64,000 nucleotides of DNA from Gavia stellata (taxonomy: Eukaryota; Chordata; Aves; Gaviiformes; Gaviidae), in the NCBI RefSeq assembly GCF_030936135.1, contig NC_082602.1:3286001-3350000 (forward strand), written 5' to 3'. This document shows positions 37,001 to 50,100 of the stretch, piece by piece. The translations under genes were made by a program, and so were the position numbers. Position 1 is the stretch's first letter; every line of letters starts with the position of its first letter. Under the pieces are notes generated by a model. It worked only from the letters and a program-made list of their open reading frames with translations. It was not told the DNA's origin and made no database searches.

Positions 37001-40000
37001 GTTGGGGTTCTCAGCTTAAACAGCAGAATACAGAGCTATTGAAAAAAGTGGATTGCTCAATAGGAAAAGTCAGGGGTGCGAAGCCTAAATCATGGCCTTA
37101 CTTGATATGCATCAAGTGTGTTCCTCAGCCACCAGCTGAGGAACCTGATTACCACCTTGTGAGGATGGAGAAGGTCTCCTATTACAGATTCCAGGTGCCA
37201 ATAGTGGATAATTAATTCAACAGCAAAACTGTGCTTTTAGGGCAAATAACTGAGATTGCTGTGGTGGTCATGATTCAGTTTATCTTGTGTTTGAATTCTT
37301 ACGGTAACATACAGTAACAGCTTGTCCTGTTGAAATGGGGTAGAAACAACAGGCAGATGTAGGAATACGTGCCAGCTATGCTTCCAGGCTAGGAAACCGT
37401 CTTGTGGAGTGCAGTGTCATGGAAAAGGGTGTCATGAACAGCTTACAGGTTTCCGGTGTGAAACTGTAGCTAAGAAGCAAAGTAATTAACAGAGGCAGAA
37501 GAATATTACATTGTGCGTTGCTCCTGGGTAAAGTGTGGATTGCTGTTTGGAATAGAGCCTATACTTAAGTGGGTTAACACTCCCAGATGGATATTCACAA
37601 TTTTGCAAGCATACAAAGATGAGAAGTGAAGAGCAAAGCTAATGTGAAGGTAAAGCTCAGTTTATTCAGAAAAAAAATATGTAGGTGACTGGACCACTGT
37701 TGCAGGTAGGGGGCAGAAAATAAGATCTTTCCAGTAAAGACTTTATAATTCAATGGGAAAAAGGAGTAATGATATCCAATGAGTGCAGTGATGTTAATCT
37801 AAATTAGTTCAGACCAGACCTTTTTTTTTATTTTATTTTAAAATTGGTGAGGGTTATTAACCTTACCTGCAGTTACAAGGCCATACAGATACAGTGTTGG
37901 AATATAATCTAGTTTAATCTAGGCATTCTTCATGCTGCATATTGACAGTAGCCATATTTAACTGTTGTATTTCCTCAGGTCATTACTGTGTACCCCTTGT
38001 GACTGTAGACATATTTTCTTTCACTAATAAAAACTTCCCAGGTTTTTACTGTTCAGACAGATCACAGTTCCTGAATTTTGTGCAGTATCTATTTGCTTTT
38101 GCTGTGTTCCTGTTACACAAATCAGTGAACAGTGTTTCACAGGTAAAGCTGTATAGCTGCTCTTGTCCTAGTGCAACACATTTATTTAGCACCCTGACTG
38201 TAGCATCCACCTTACCATTTATGAATTTTCAGCTTCCCATTCCTTAAAAGATCTTGTTGAGATTCTTAGACTTTTATTAATAAGTGATGTGTGAATTTGC
38301 TTCTGTCCCTATCCCAAACCTCATCTTTCTTATTTTTCTGCTTCTATTAATATACTAGTAAATCTTCTGAGTCTCTTTGCAATATTTCAAGTTGCGCCAG
38401 GGGAGGTTTAGACTGGATATTAGGAAAAATTTCTTTACTGAGAGAGTGGTGAAACACTGGAACAAGCTGCCCAGGGAGGTGGTGGAGTCACCATCACTGG
38501 AGGTGTTCAAGGAACGTGTGGACGTGGCATTGCGGGACATGGTTTAGTGGGCATGGGGTTGTTGGTTGATGGTTGGACTTGATCTTACAGGTCTTTTCCA
38601 ACTGTAGCGATTCTGTGATTTCCACTCATAGAAATAGGGTCGTCTTTGCATTTCCTGCCATTAGAATGACCTTACCATGTATCATTCTTTTTCCCCAATC
38701 ACTTAAAATCTTACTGAAAAACTTCTTCCTTGCCTTGCCTCCTAACTTCTGCTATTTCTCTCTCTAGCTGTATTTTGTTTAGATGTGAAGTTTTGTGGAG
38801 AATGATATATAAAAGCACAAGGACGGGTGGAGAAGGGCGTTGTATCAGCATTTTCTGTTCCTGCGCCAATGCTGCCCTCTCTGTGAGGGAACTGGGGAGA
38901 CTTTGTGTTTCTGCTTCTGTGATCTTTCTCATGTTTGTGACAGCTGATGCCAACTTCAGTTTCTCCATGGGATGATGATTCTGGACATCACTGGGTGAGT
39001 GCACCTGGTTGTCTACAAAATACCACTGATGGCTCTTAAAGAAAATGCAAGTCACACCATTTCCAGATTGGCAACTTGGCCTTTTTTTTCTAACAGAAGC
39101 AGGTTTGGTGGTGCTTAGTTATTCCCAGGTGTATGCATTGTTGCATGAATGACCTCTGGCAATATTTTTTCCCTTACACAGCTGTTTGCCATCTGTTGCA
39201 AAGTTGAAAAGTGAACAAGTTTTAAATGGGAGCTGAAGGCTGGGGCTGCTGAGTTCATTTCAGCAGTGCTTCAGACTGAAGCACAGGAATTGTATTTGTG
39301 TAATTACAAGTTGTTCTGACAACCTGTCCCTTGCAGCTGCCAGAGTTGAACTGCTCATGGTTACTTGAAAAATGATTACCTGAGAAATGACTTTAACATG
39401 GTCATGTTGTCAGGGCGCTCCATTAAGTGCTTATGTCCTCTCAGGCTAAACATCAGATTCAGCACGTGTCCACTGTGTCTCAGAGCATGTTTTAAGGTGA
39501 AGTAATTTCTTAATGTAAGAGCTTCCTCCTTGACCTGTAATGCTGAAGTCAGACTTTCTGCCATTCACAATGGATGAGTACCCCTCTGGGTAGGAAAATG
39601 TGACCTTTCCATGCAGCAGCAGAGCAGCCCAAGGTGATGGGAGAGCATGTGGTAAGTGAAACAAGTATTCTCAGTCCATACCATTTCCAGGTAAGATTTT
39701 TCTAAGCTCCCTCAGTCAGAGATAGACAGGTTGTGTCATGTGGTTTGGTTACTTTAATCCTCTGCTGGCACCTGTTGGAGATAAACATAACTTTTATGCC
39801 CTGCTGCTTTTGGTAGGTAGGTGGAATGCTGCTCTGAACCTGCCCGCGTTGTTCTCCGAAAAGCTATTTCAAATTATTCAGATTAATGTTACTGTTTTAT
39901 AGCTGCGCATGTATCCTGCTGACTGGTAATATTTGTAAACGACTGGGTTGTAATGCTGTGGGCTGACTGCTTTTCAGTGGTAGGTCTTGCTGTAAGTCCC

Positions 40001-42821
40001 AAGCCTTTGCGGTCTCTGAAAGCAGTAGAGTCTCAGTGATTTACACAAGCCAAGCGTCCCCAAAGAGGATTCATTTAACGGATGTGTTTTTGAGAGAAAC
40101 ATGTTGCTATGTCCCTTTTGCCTGCTTGATATCTTTTACGTGGAAAAGCCCTGCTGTGTTTTGTTGAAGAAGCATCAGTCAGGAATCGCCCGTTTCTTTC
40201 TCCAGGGAGCCTTTAGGGAGCATGTTCTGTCTTGACTGCAGTGAGTATTGCTCGGGCTTCAGCCAGATTTCTGAGGCAAAGGCAAGTGAGAACAATGTCT
40301 CTCTCATCTTGTTTTTGTGTCCTGTTCATAGCTGTGTATTGCCTATAATCATTCCTGCTTTTTTAACATCAGGAATAGGTATGAGGCCTCTAAGTAAGGG
40401 TGGCCTCTAAGTCAAAGGGGTATGGATTAAGGATTTTTTTAAAACAGCTTAAAATTTGAGGACCTTTAAAAGATGTGATGGGAATACTGCTTTGGAGTTG
40501 TTCTTGCTCTAAAAAAAAAGAAGTATTTGAGTACATTGAAAAGACTTTTTTTTCTAATTGATAATTAAATGGAACATGCAGACATTTAAAACTGTGTTTT
40601 AAAAGGTGACTCACAGAAGTCAACAAATGAGAAAATAGCTTTCCTTTTAAATTTCTTCTTGTAGGAAACAGGCGGTAACTGATGAAATCTGAAAAAGCCT
40701 GGTAGAGTCAGAGCATGAGATGGACTGCACCTCTTAGAGTTGTCGTGAAGTCTGTGGATATCTAGCTGCCGCAGCCTGGGCAGTGTCTGGCCCACCGGCA
40801 TCGAGCCAGGGAGCAGCAGTAATGATCACATCTCCTGTGACCAGCCTGCCTTATGCTGTGTCTCAAAATCTTGGCGGTGCCCACATCGCCCCAAAGGGAC
40901 ACCCTACCAAGACAGGTCTGTATCAGCAATGTAAAAGGGACAGTTCTGAAGGAGCTGGTGTCAGTCAGTACTTGCTCTCTTTCAGTTAGAGCTCACTGAT
41001 AACCTGCATGTTGATGTTAAAACCCATTATTTAATAAGCCCAGTGTTTCCCAAACACAGGTGAATTTTCGTTGATGTTGCATCTGAGCACACTGTAGCTG
41101 GTTTGACAAAGACGTACACTGCAAATACGTACCGTGAAAATACAAAAGGAAAACACACAAAGCTCAGATTACTGCAGAAGTCACACAGCCGTTCCTCCTT
41201 TCATTCATACATGCTACTTTTTGCTGCTTTTACTTCTTCGCCCTTTTTCTGTCGGAACAGATCATGTGTGGATATTAAAAAGTACAAAGTAGATCAAGCT
41301 GGATGTTGTACACTGGAAGCAAGCTCGGGGCACATTAATGAACTATGTACGGGTGAGCTGGGAAGGCATTAAGGAGAAGCAGGAAAGAGGGTGAGAAGCG
41401 GGAAGATGTTGCTGGTGGGTTTCTAACTCTTCAATATCTTCTACTGCAGCGAAGGGGAAGAAAGGAGTGAGGCTGAAAATGAAAATGGCATATTCCAGAG
41501 ATAAGAGAGGAAGAGGTAAATGCTGAGAAATTAAAATGGTGTGATGGGAGAGAAAGCAGGAGAAACTGCTATGAAGAGAGGAGGTGAGACACATTTCAAA
41601 AGAAACTGGATGCAGGAGTGTTGCAGTTAAGTTGAGTGGTGTGTGGGCTCCTGTGGTGTGCCTGGCTGGGCTGGAGGGGAGGAAGCAATGCCCTTGGCTG
41701 TACCAGAGTACCTTCTTACCAGGACGACTGACAGATCGAGTTCACAAACCTGAAAGACATGCTCTGGCACGTGGGTTTTATTGACTGAGAGTTAATGAGG
41801 GTGGGAAAGGTGTTTGCACATGCCACCATGGCCTGAAAGAATCCCCTCCCAACCTCCTAAAATAAAATTAACCTGAGGAAACAAAGCATGCCTCAACGGT
41901 GTGAGATAGCCTTCTTTTTTACTTATTGCTCAGGTGTCATGACTCCAGATTTTTACCATTGCTCAAAAGGTCTTTCACCTGCAGTGAATCCTAACGGTGG
42001 CAGTCAGTGATACATTCCTGTTCCCCCTTCAAGTATCTGGACTGATGGCTTTGCAATCTGGGCATTTAAACTCTGGCCAAGTAGGCAGAAAGGACTGTCA
42101 GCCTGAATCAGCAGCAGATCAAACATCCTTCCATCTGTCTCTTTTACTAAGCTTTCCTTGCCCAGACTGTCTCTTTGTCGCTCTCCCTCCAGAGAAGTGA
42201 TACCATTTCATCAATAAAACAAGACGAGCTCTCCAGGCAAGCCACAGACTTTTGGCACAGGGTAGGAGGCATTGTGCCTCTCAGGATTTTTCTCTGTTGG
42301 AAGTGCAGTCCTTTCTTGCAGCAATTCCTCTCACCTTTGCATTATCTGGGTTCTTCTAATATGCATATATGTAGGTTTTGCTCTTCCACTCTCTACCACC
42401 AGGTAGCTCTGTTCTGTCTTCCTTGGGGTGGAAGTAACACTGTCTTACTGGTGAGAAAAATGGTGCCTCTAGAGATATTTTTAGTTGCTCAGAGATCTCA
42501 AAGAAGTAGGAGCCCACTTAAAATTTTCCAAAAAAATAGGATGTTTTATATGCAACTGGAAGACTGAATGGGAAGGGAAACAGAAGAAGGGGAGAGCATA
42601 CAGGCAGTGACTTTTTTTCTGCTTTTTTGATAGTTCTTCCAGATCCATATAAATGCAAACACTGAAAGGTGCCACTGTCCCTTCATTTTTTTCTGGAAAA
42701 ATTGTGCATTTGATATCCGCCCAAGATGAATAAAATGGAGGAAAATGGGACATAGGTGCCAGGGGCTCACTCTTCTGTTGCTTGCTGGTCACAATAAGTT
42801 TGATGCTTTGGGACTAAGAAT
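34096..42821. other. ECD to NUDT13 intergenic region
   Basis: About 8.7 kb in which I recognise no exon of any known gene. It holds a CR1 3' end (listed separately), a short AAT microsatellite near 34620-34640 and assorted T-rich tracts. Open frames up to about 130 codons occur (for example 36257-36577 and 42175-42567), but they lack recognisable motifs and are about what chance gives. A non-coding transcript cannot be ruled out. Confidence 0.5.
38388..38620 (+). mobile_element. CR1 LINE 3' end, sense orientation
   Basis: The sequence matches the 3' part of chicken repeat 1 as I remember it: the stretches TTAGGAAAAATTTCTTTACT, TGCCCAGGGAGGTGGTGGAG, GACATGGTTTAGTGGGCATG and GGTTGATGGTTGGACTTGAT, ending at GCGATTCTGTGATT. 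Only the last roughly 230 bases are present, the usual 5' truncation of CR1 copies. Divergence looks modest, so it is younger than the copy near 60 kb. There is no coding content. Confidence 0.93.
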
Positions 42822-43056
42822 TTTATTGTACATTTACTGCAAGTCATGGGATCTCAAAGGTGATCCACTGTACACAGAATTGTCTGAGGATGATCAGTTT
42901 AGAAATGGCTTTGTAGGCCTATGTATCTGAGTGTAAGACTGCCATCCGTCTGGTGCTATCCTCACCGTAACACAGACTTGGCCTTCAGTAACTTTGGAAG
43001 CTTTTGTATCGAGCTTTCGTAGTTCCGGTAGAATCGCAGACTTGATGAAGTCATGC
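42822..43056 (-). other. NUDT13: NUDT13 3'UTR and poly(A) signal
   Basis: TTTATT at 42822-42827 reads AATAAA on the minus strand, about 230 bases beyond the NUDT13 stop. It is the nearest good poly(A) signal. Use of this signal is inferred. Confidence 0.6.
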
Positions 43057-46000
43057 CTAAGCTGGCTGGGAAGTTTGCTGCTTAACCCACTCACAAATCA
43101 GCTGGTGAGCAATGGCCTGTTTGGGAGGGAACCAGGGTAAAAAACTACCATCGTCTTGCTTTGAAGATCTGGGCTCTCTCTTGAGACCCTCCAGGATTTC
43201 CTCCAGGCCAAACCAGCGTGCTTCCTCTAGTTCCAGGCTGTTCATACTGATCTGGAAAGGATTGAGAGAATACCGTTTCCTTAAATCAGATTTAAATGTG
43301 GGCAGCAGTTCCTGGCTTTTTCTTGCACCCACAAAGATCCTATGGTAGAATGCCCAGAGTGCTTTATCCACGCCTGAATTAAGTGCTGATGCTGGTACAG
43401 GAAAGGATGTTACTATCCACCAATGCTTTGTTGTCTTGGTTTCCTTAGGGAAGCCACAAACGACGTAGCCCTATTCCATCATGGCACTGGCCTGCAAAGT
43501 ACCAGCGGCTGAGCACAGTAATTAACATGGCAGAATCTGCATGTTCTATGGCAAATATTATATTAATACTGGAGAGTACCTCCTCTGCAAAGTTCAGAGG
43601 AAAAAATATAGGGGTGTTGGGCTCTGGGCTTGTACATATAGTGACCTGTGCAAAATCTGGCACATTGAAACGGAAGATAGAATTATTTTGTTCTTCCTTT
43701 GTAGAGGAAGCTGATGGAAAACTGCATTTAGATAGGATCTGATGCTCTCCAAACTGAAGTCTGTGGACTGAAAGAGATTTTGCTAGGTAAGGCAGGCAGT
43801 GAAATGCCTCAGGGGAACCTGAGTCTGCTCACCTCAGCCTGCTGCGCTCTCACCAATGCGTGACAAGCTATCATTAAGCAGCTGCTGGGAAAGGGCCAGT
43901 GCTGAGAAGCTGAGTACCAGAGTGACTCCACCTCCAGGCCCACCTCTTCTGCCACCTCTCGCCGCACTGTCTCCTCCACGTTTTCACCTAGAAGCAGCCA
44001 AAGTTAGGTAAGGACGGCCTGGCCTCAGGGCAGCAAACCGTGGCAAAGAAAATGTAGGCACACTAATTTCTGAGGTGTTCCAGCCCTGACCACACACGCA
44101 GGAGCTCCGACTGTGCTGACCTGGAAACACTGGTCAGGAGGATGCTCAATTAAATTCATCAACAATGCTTACCTCCCTTAAACGGAGACGTTTTTGGCTT
44201 TGCCTATATACAGCTGGTGGACAGAACAATGCTGCCCCTCTTCATCGTTTCCCTTTTTAAGCCATTTTCCCTCCTGTAACAACAGGTCTGTAGTTTTTCT
44301 TCTGAGCCAGACTGTACTAGACACAAAATGGGCTAAAAAAAGTATCCAGGGTTCTAACCTGGAGAGTCTTACACTTGTATTTACCATCAGGGACTACAGC
44401 AACTGATACCCACCCATAATTCCCATTCTCTTCAGATACATACAGCTATTTTGAATTCTGTCTGAATGGCAACACCGATCTATTTAGATCCAGTATGTTT
44501 TTCCCTGATACCACCTATGTTTTCATCCTCCTCTGTGAACAGGCGTTTGCTTGATGTCCCATCCTTCTGCCCCCACGCCCTGCACGTCCGAGGCCACCAC
44601 GCTGAATCAGAGACTGCCTTACCCACGTCGCAGAAGCCTGACAGAGCGGTGTACATCCCCTGAGGAAATGAGGGCTGTCGTGCGAGGAGGCACCGGCTCC
44701 CATCAGACACCAGGGTGATAACAACTGGAGACATCTAACAAATGCAGCAAAAACCGAGGAGTTCAGACCAAATGAGTAAGTGCAAATTATTGCATTTCGT
44801 AGCTGGATGAGGGTCACTGGATGAACAGTGAAGAAAAAGTACCCAGCTACATGCAAAGCACTGCTGCTGCCTTTTACAGGTTCCCCTCCATGCGACCCAG
44901 CAGCATGGGCTTGTCGCAAAAGAGACCCTGTGTTGCTTACCTGTGCTGTTCAGGTGCTCACCTGTGGATAGTAAGTTATTCCGCTGGCATGGCAGACACG
45001 CTTGCTGCCAGCTACGTTTTTCTGAGTGGGCTGCCCAGTTTTGCTACAGTACTGGTGGGAATCGTGCCACCGGAGAAGGGACTGGGCCTGCGAACACCGA
45101 GAGAGAAACACAAATCTTATTTATGTCTGGGGCAAAGAGATGATTCAGAGCAGTCTCCCTGAATGATACTTTGCTGTCTTCTCCCCAGCATGCAGTCATG
45201 TGGATAAATTCTGATTACGTTTGGAAGTCTCAGAAAGGTAAATTAAGTACAGGCATTTCTTTGAAAAATGGTAGCTTCTGCAGTCGATGTTTCATGCTTC
45301 TCACTTTAGCATCCAGATTTGAGCATGTTCAGGGGAGGTGGGGAAGAGTTGTTCTTTATTGGGATATGATGGGAGTAGTAATGGGAAATGAACTATTCTG
45401 AGGAGTCTCCAACCCTGAATACCTTCTTGAAAAATAGCCCAAGCACCACAAACATTATAGAGCAGGAAAAGAAACATGAGCTATTGCTACTTATGGGTCA
45501 GGACAGCTGATTAGCACACACAGGTCTTTTCTTAGGGCTTACAAACATAAGGCATCTGCAGAGTAACAGCTTATAAGTGAGTAGTTCTAAAAGAGCAGCT
45601 CTGAGAGAAGATCTGTAAGTTCATTCATGAAATTCAGTTTGCCTAGGAGGTTACAGAAAACTACTGCTTCATAGTTGTTAAGCTGAGGACAAACTGGGAT
45701 TGCTCTGACTACTGATAAGATCAGTATATTTCACACTGGACATACAGCAGGTTGATGCTAAATGGCTAATTGCTGTGGTCATTTTTAAGCGACTTGTCTG
45801 TTTCTCTTTGCGTTGCAGCTTGCTTTTGTGATCGCGGATTTGGGAAAACTGTAATTTATACTGTGTTTTTACCTAGGTCACTGAAAGTATACAGTAGGTA
45901 CTTCCACAATACGTATTAAATCATAAAACAACATGGGAGAAAAGAAGGAGGGTCGATTTTAGAAATTGCAACTTCTCAAAGTAAAAAATCCTGTACAATA

Positions 46001-48367
46001 CCGAAGCCAGCAAAGGAGAATCCTTCCCATCCACTACAAAGAGAGCCTTTCGTAAGTCAGTAAAGGTTCCCTTGAGTTCAGACTCAATGACTGATTTCTC
46101 CAAGGCTCCTGTTTAAAAAAACAACAACAAAAAAAAATCTTTGATCTCATAAATTGCAGTTATTATCCCAACTTTACGCCCTTCATTGTTCCGGTATACA
46201 ATTTCTGGAAGTTCCCGTGGAAGTGACATCATATCAGTGGTAACATTCCCAAATGTTAAGTGACCTGCCAACAGCCCACCTTTACGAACACAGGCACAGG
46301 AACAGCAGTGCAGTTCCGTGTCTCTGACCTGCCAGGCTCACAACAGCTCTTACAGAGACTCAACCGAGTCCTCTTTAGCAGTAAGTGTTCACCCAGCGAG
46401 GAGCAGGGATGCTGCCTAGGCAGCATCTTCGTCTCGGTGCATCAAACGTGATGCTGACACAGATGGAAGAGGAGTCATCCCAACCTAAATCCAGGGCAAA
46501 GTGTGGTACGTGCTCGTCTGAACAACCCATCAGCACCGACTTCTCTATCCACTGTTCAGTCTCTTTGAATTTCTCCAGGATCCTTTTCATCTCTAAACAG
46601 TAGGGGAAAGGGGAAGAAAAAGCTGTGATAAAAGCAAATTCATACAACCACGATGCTCTCTCTGGATCTTCAAGGCACACACAATCTTGGCTCAAGGCAG
46701 GGTGGTTGTGTGAGAGAGGGGACCAGACAAGTGGTCCCACCCGGATGGAGCCAAACATCTGGCTTTCCTCCTAGCTATTGGAAGCTTTGACCTTGTCAAG
46801 CTATAGATGCACATGTTTTCATGCTTGGGGAGCAGCTATCCATTCTGTTTCTGTCCTACACCAGCCAATACCTTTATCTCAAAGAAAACTTCCTGCGTTA
46901 TGCCAAATAACCTTTGTCAGTTAGACCTTTCTTGTTTTCCTGCCAGCCCTTTCTCTTCAAAAGGCATGGGCCCAAATGTTTAAAACTGATCATCTCAAAA
47001 CAGATCAGGTATATGTTGATACTGTATGTGTGTGAAAAGCATGAGCTTGTGTCTGCATGCCAAAGTTTTAACTCTAAACAGTCTTTGGTTGTTAACAAAT
47101 AGCGTGCTGCACATAGCAGGATGTTCCTGCACAGCTCGATATATTTTCAACCCCCACATGAGGGGTTGCTTATTGCAAAGGACTCTGTACCATTTCAGCT
47201 GTGTGATCCAGGAGGTGTTTCTTTCTGGACACCTGCTTACCTGCTGCACTGAGCTGCGGTACCAAATATTTCTTCCCAACTTTCTGCAGGAAGGGGGAGA
47301 GATTGTGAAAGAGGTAGAAAGTTCCTGAGGTCTGGGCTTGTCTACAAAGGCTGTCATCTTCCTTCAGTTCGTTTAAGTATCTGCAGTGAGAAAAGAATTG
47401 GGAAGATGAATTCAAGATCATGTTGAGATTACGCGTGTTACGCTTATTTGGACACATTTACTTTGCACAGAACAGGAGAGCTGAACGGATAGTACAGATT
47501 TTATGTAACCCACACGCTTCTAGAGTTTTCGACAGCTGAGTCTACTCTTTGGTGGGCTGTAGCCTCTAGCGAAGGTGCCGTGTGGCAGAAAACATGGCAA
47601 TTCTTACTACCACGCAAGTAGCCCCAAGTCTTGGACATCCGAGAAGATCAGTAACCCAGTCTCTTAATCCAAGAGGTCTGCTTTATAGATGTGATCGCTT
47701 GTGTGCAGGAAACCTTGATCTTCCCTTTTATCTCCCCAATCTGGATGGCTCCAAGTCCTGTTTGGCAAAGCTACTGAGCACTTCAGATGTGGAATATGCT
47801 TCCCATCAGGCTACATGTGTCACTGCAGGGTACGTTCGACCTGTCACACTGACGTAAGTGGTAAAGACCAAGCTCAAGTCTTAGGGCCCAGCTGGCCAGG
47901 GGGCCTGAGTTTGGAAAAGCAGTAATTGGAAAAAGGGTGTCAGGATGTGCTTCTTTCAGACTGTTTGAAGCGGTATTTAAAAGGAGGTGAGCAGCATCAC
48001 TTCAAGTCTGCCTTGTATTTTGAGATCTTTAGCTAAGACAGCAAGCATAGGCATTCATTAACAGACCTTCAGCCTGAGGGAACCAGTTCTTATCAGCGGT
48101 GAAGGGAGTGGAGGGGTTTTGACTGTTAACATTTACAGAGCTCACATAGCATTACTGTATTATTGCTGAACTGTTAAAAGATTAACCCCCGCGTTAGATT
48201 TAGGTAGGGCTGCTTGTGGCAATGGACACAAGAGCGCCAGACTCTGGTCTTCCCACTGTACGCAAGAACCAGATGAGAACTTACCTCATTTTTCTAACAT
48301 AGGTAGAGTGTAACCTGCAGAAGAGAGAGGAAGCTCTTCTATACACTGCTTGATAAATCGCAGCCAT
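43057..48367 (-). CDS. NUDT13: Nudix hydrolase 13, mitochondrial
   Basis: Eight coding exons on the minus strand: 48367-48285, 47380-47241, 46592-46461, 46105-46002, 45087-44962, 44734-44623, 43987-43833 and 43251-43057. The product is about 348 residues (human 352). The N-terminus ([14 protein letters not shown]) is Arg-rich and free of acidic residues for about 30 positions, as in a mitochondrial targeting peptide. The NADH-pyrophosphatase-like N domain spans about residues 28-150. A degenerate zinc ribbon ([18 protein letters not shown]) keeps only one Cys of each pair, as in human. A complete Nudix box ([20 protein letters not shown], then VGL) spans the exon 6/7 junction near residues 227-249. 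[10 protein letters not shown] element follows, like the SQPWPFP signature of NADH pyrophosphatases. The family hydrolyses NAD(P)H-type dinucleotides. The exon 3/4 junction is uncertain (see findings); the rest is firm. Confidence 0.88.
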
Positions 48368-48396
48368 AACCAACACCTACAGGTAGCTGTCTCTGC
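48368..48396 (-). other. NUDT13: NUDT13 5'UTR segment of the first coding exon
   Basis: On the minus strand a strong acceptor (TTCTCTTTTTAG, ending at 48397) lies 29 bases upstream of the start codon. This implies that the first coding exon is not the first exon and that a non-coding exon lies further right. The short leader between the acceptor and the ATG contains a second possible acceptor (CCTGTAG). Confidence 0.55.
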
Positions 48397-48397
48397 C

Positions 48398-49889
48398 TAA
48401 AAAGAGAAGCATGGGATATAATGCAGTGGCCCTGCAAAGTTTAAGTTTTATTTAAAACATGCAATAACCCACTGCTACCAGAAATCTCACTCTCGCAGAG
48501 TCTGCAGACTGCTGGCATCTGCTTTCTAAAATTATCGCTTTGGTCTTAGTCTCCAGTCACACATGAAACCCAGTTTCAGGCAATTTTTAAGACTATTTAA
48601 AGATACCCCAGTTTGTTTCCATCTGTGAGTGTATACTGTTCTTACAGAATTTGCTGTAAGACTAGATTAAATTTTCCTGTCCTAAACTCCTGTATCCCTG
48701 GGGAAAAAAGCAGTGAAGGTGGCTGCTCTCTTGTTTGTTTCCTACACAGTTGTAATGGCCTCGATCCAACTGAACATCCTATTGCAGCACACAGTAGATC
48801 TGTGGGAAAGGCACCGATGCCAGAAGAGAATGAAAGACAAAATATCAGCTGCGGAAGAAAATTCCCCGAGTTAGATGAGAGACAGCAGTTGCAGCTGAAC
48901 TGGATCACCTCCAGCTATCAATGTTTTTAGTGCCAAAGGATCCTACCACGTTTTCAGCTCAGGCAGCCACAGACTGCAGTTTGAACTCGGCTTCAGCATG
49001 TCAGAAAATTGCCAGAAACGCTACCATCTCCTTCATCTGAAACAAAAATGAACTATGATTCATAATCCTTAACGATTATTTTTAATATTTCACTTTTCAA
49101 CCGTAGCACTTGAAGCCCTTTATGGAGGAAGTTACATTTGCTTCGATGTGCAGACGCATTTGCTTTGATGTACAGACACATAAGCAGTGCCAAAGAAGAG
49201 TCCGAGCGTCCTTCCTTTCTGTAAAGGTCAGTGATGGCTCCCGAGCCTGAGTGGTGCTGGAGTGGAGGCTCCTGTCTGTATGTGGAGGCAGTTTCTGTAG
49301 CCAGCGGCGTGGAGGCTTTGCCTTGCGGCTTCTGACATCTCTGCCCCGGATCCCTCTTTTCCCACTGTCTCAGTGAGGGTGGTCTTCACCGGGATGATCC
49401 CTGGGGAGACGGGGGAGCCAAGCCTGCTGGGGAGAGCGTCGGCGTCCCTGCTCAGCGCTTCATCCGCAGCAGTGGGAACTCGGCAAGCTGCCAACAGGCT
49501 CAGGCAGACGCATGCGAGGACGGCGACTGTCGCGGAGACTGTGTCTGAAACGATTTTGTGGTGCGATGATTACGTGTCCGTCACTTCTCCACCCCCGTGT
49601 CTCGCATAGCCTGGTGCGTGAAAACCTCCAGCACAGCAGCCAGCACTGAGTAGAGGAGTTCTGCACTTTGCTCTGGAATGAGCAGCGGGATGTGACCGGC
49701 TGGGGACAAGAGAAATAGCTTGTACCTGGAACGATGAAATGCAACGTGTGCAGGCGTTTAACCCCTTCCTTTCTAGGAACCACAATGCTGGATTTTGGTT
49801 AGGCTCATTGAAAACTCAGAGATGGAGACAGTAAAAACGTGATCTCAGGAGGCCGCCCCAAACTCCCCTCTCTTGCCTGCGAATCTCAC
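48398..49889. other. Presumed NUDT13 5'UTR intron
   Basis: No coding exon was recognised. A more CpG-rich patch lies at about 49220-49620. Open frames of 70-107 codons on both strands there have no recognisable product. If the first exon lies elsewhere, this stretch is intergenic. Confidence 0.4.
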
Positions 49890-50060
49890 CTCGGCTGTAG
49901 AGCGGCAGGAGGTGGCTCTAGGCCCGTCATTCCTCACGCGCTTTCCCCACTTACTGCGCTCTGTGCAGAAGGCGTGCTGTCTCCAGCAGCAGGGATCAGC
50001 TAGGAGAGTCCCACGTTGACCTCGGTTGGAAGCAGTGCTCCCACAGCAAACAGCGGAGCA
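49890..50060 (-). other. NUDT13: Candidate non-coding first exon of NUDT13
   Basis: A good minus-strand splice donor (CCGAG followed by GTGAGA, exon side ending at 49890) lies in moderately CpG-rich DNA, just inside a ZNF143-type promoter motif at 50101-50116. Together with the 5'UTR acceptor at 48397 this predicts an intron of about 1.5 kb and a start site near 50.0-50.1 kb. The right-hand limit is a guess. No coding content is expected. Confidence 0.4.
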
Positions 50061-50100
50061 GCTGTCTTACCGGGTTGAGTCACTCTTCCAGCACTGGGAG

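Noticed and set aside
42175-42567. 130-codon plus-strand frame antisense and downstream of NUDT13
   Set aside because: No homology that I recognise and a composition like translated non-coding DNA.
46375-46460. Extension of NUDT13 exon 3 to a stop near 46377
   Set aside because: The frame stays open for a further 27 codons, but the residues do not match NUDT13 and the Nudix exons would be lost; treated as intron read-through.
48613-48930. 105-codon plus-strand frame opposite the NUDT13 5' region
   Set aside because: Considered as a small divergent gene, but no motif, no CpG promoter directly upstream and a counter-frame on the minus strand of similar length.
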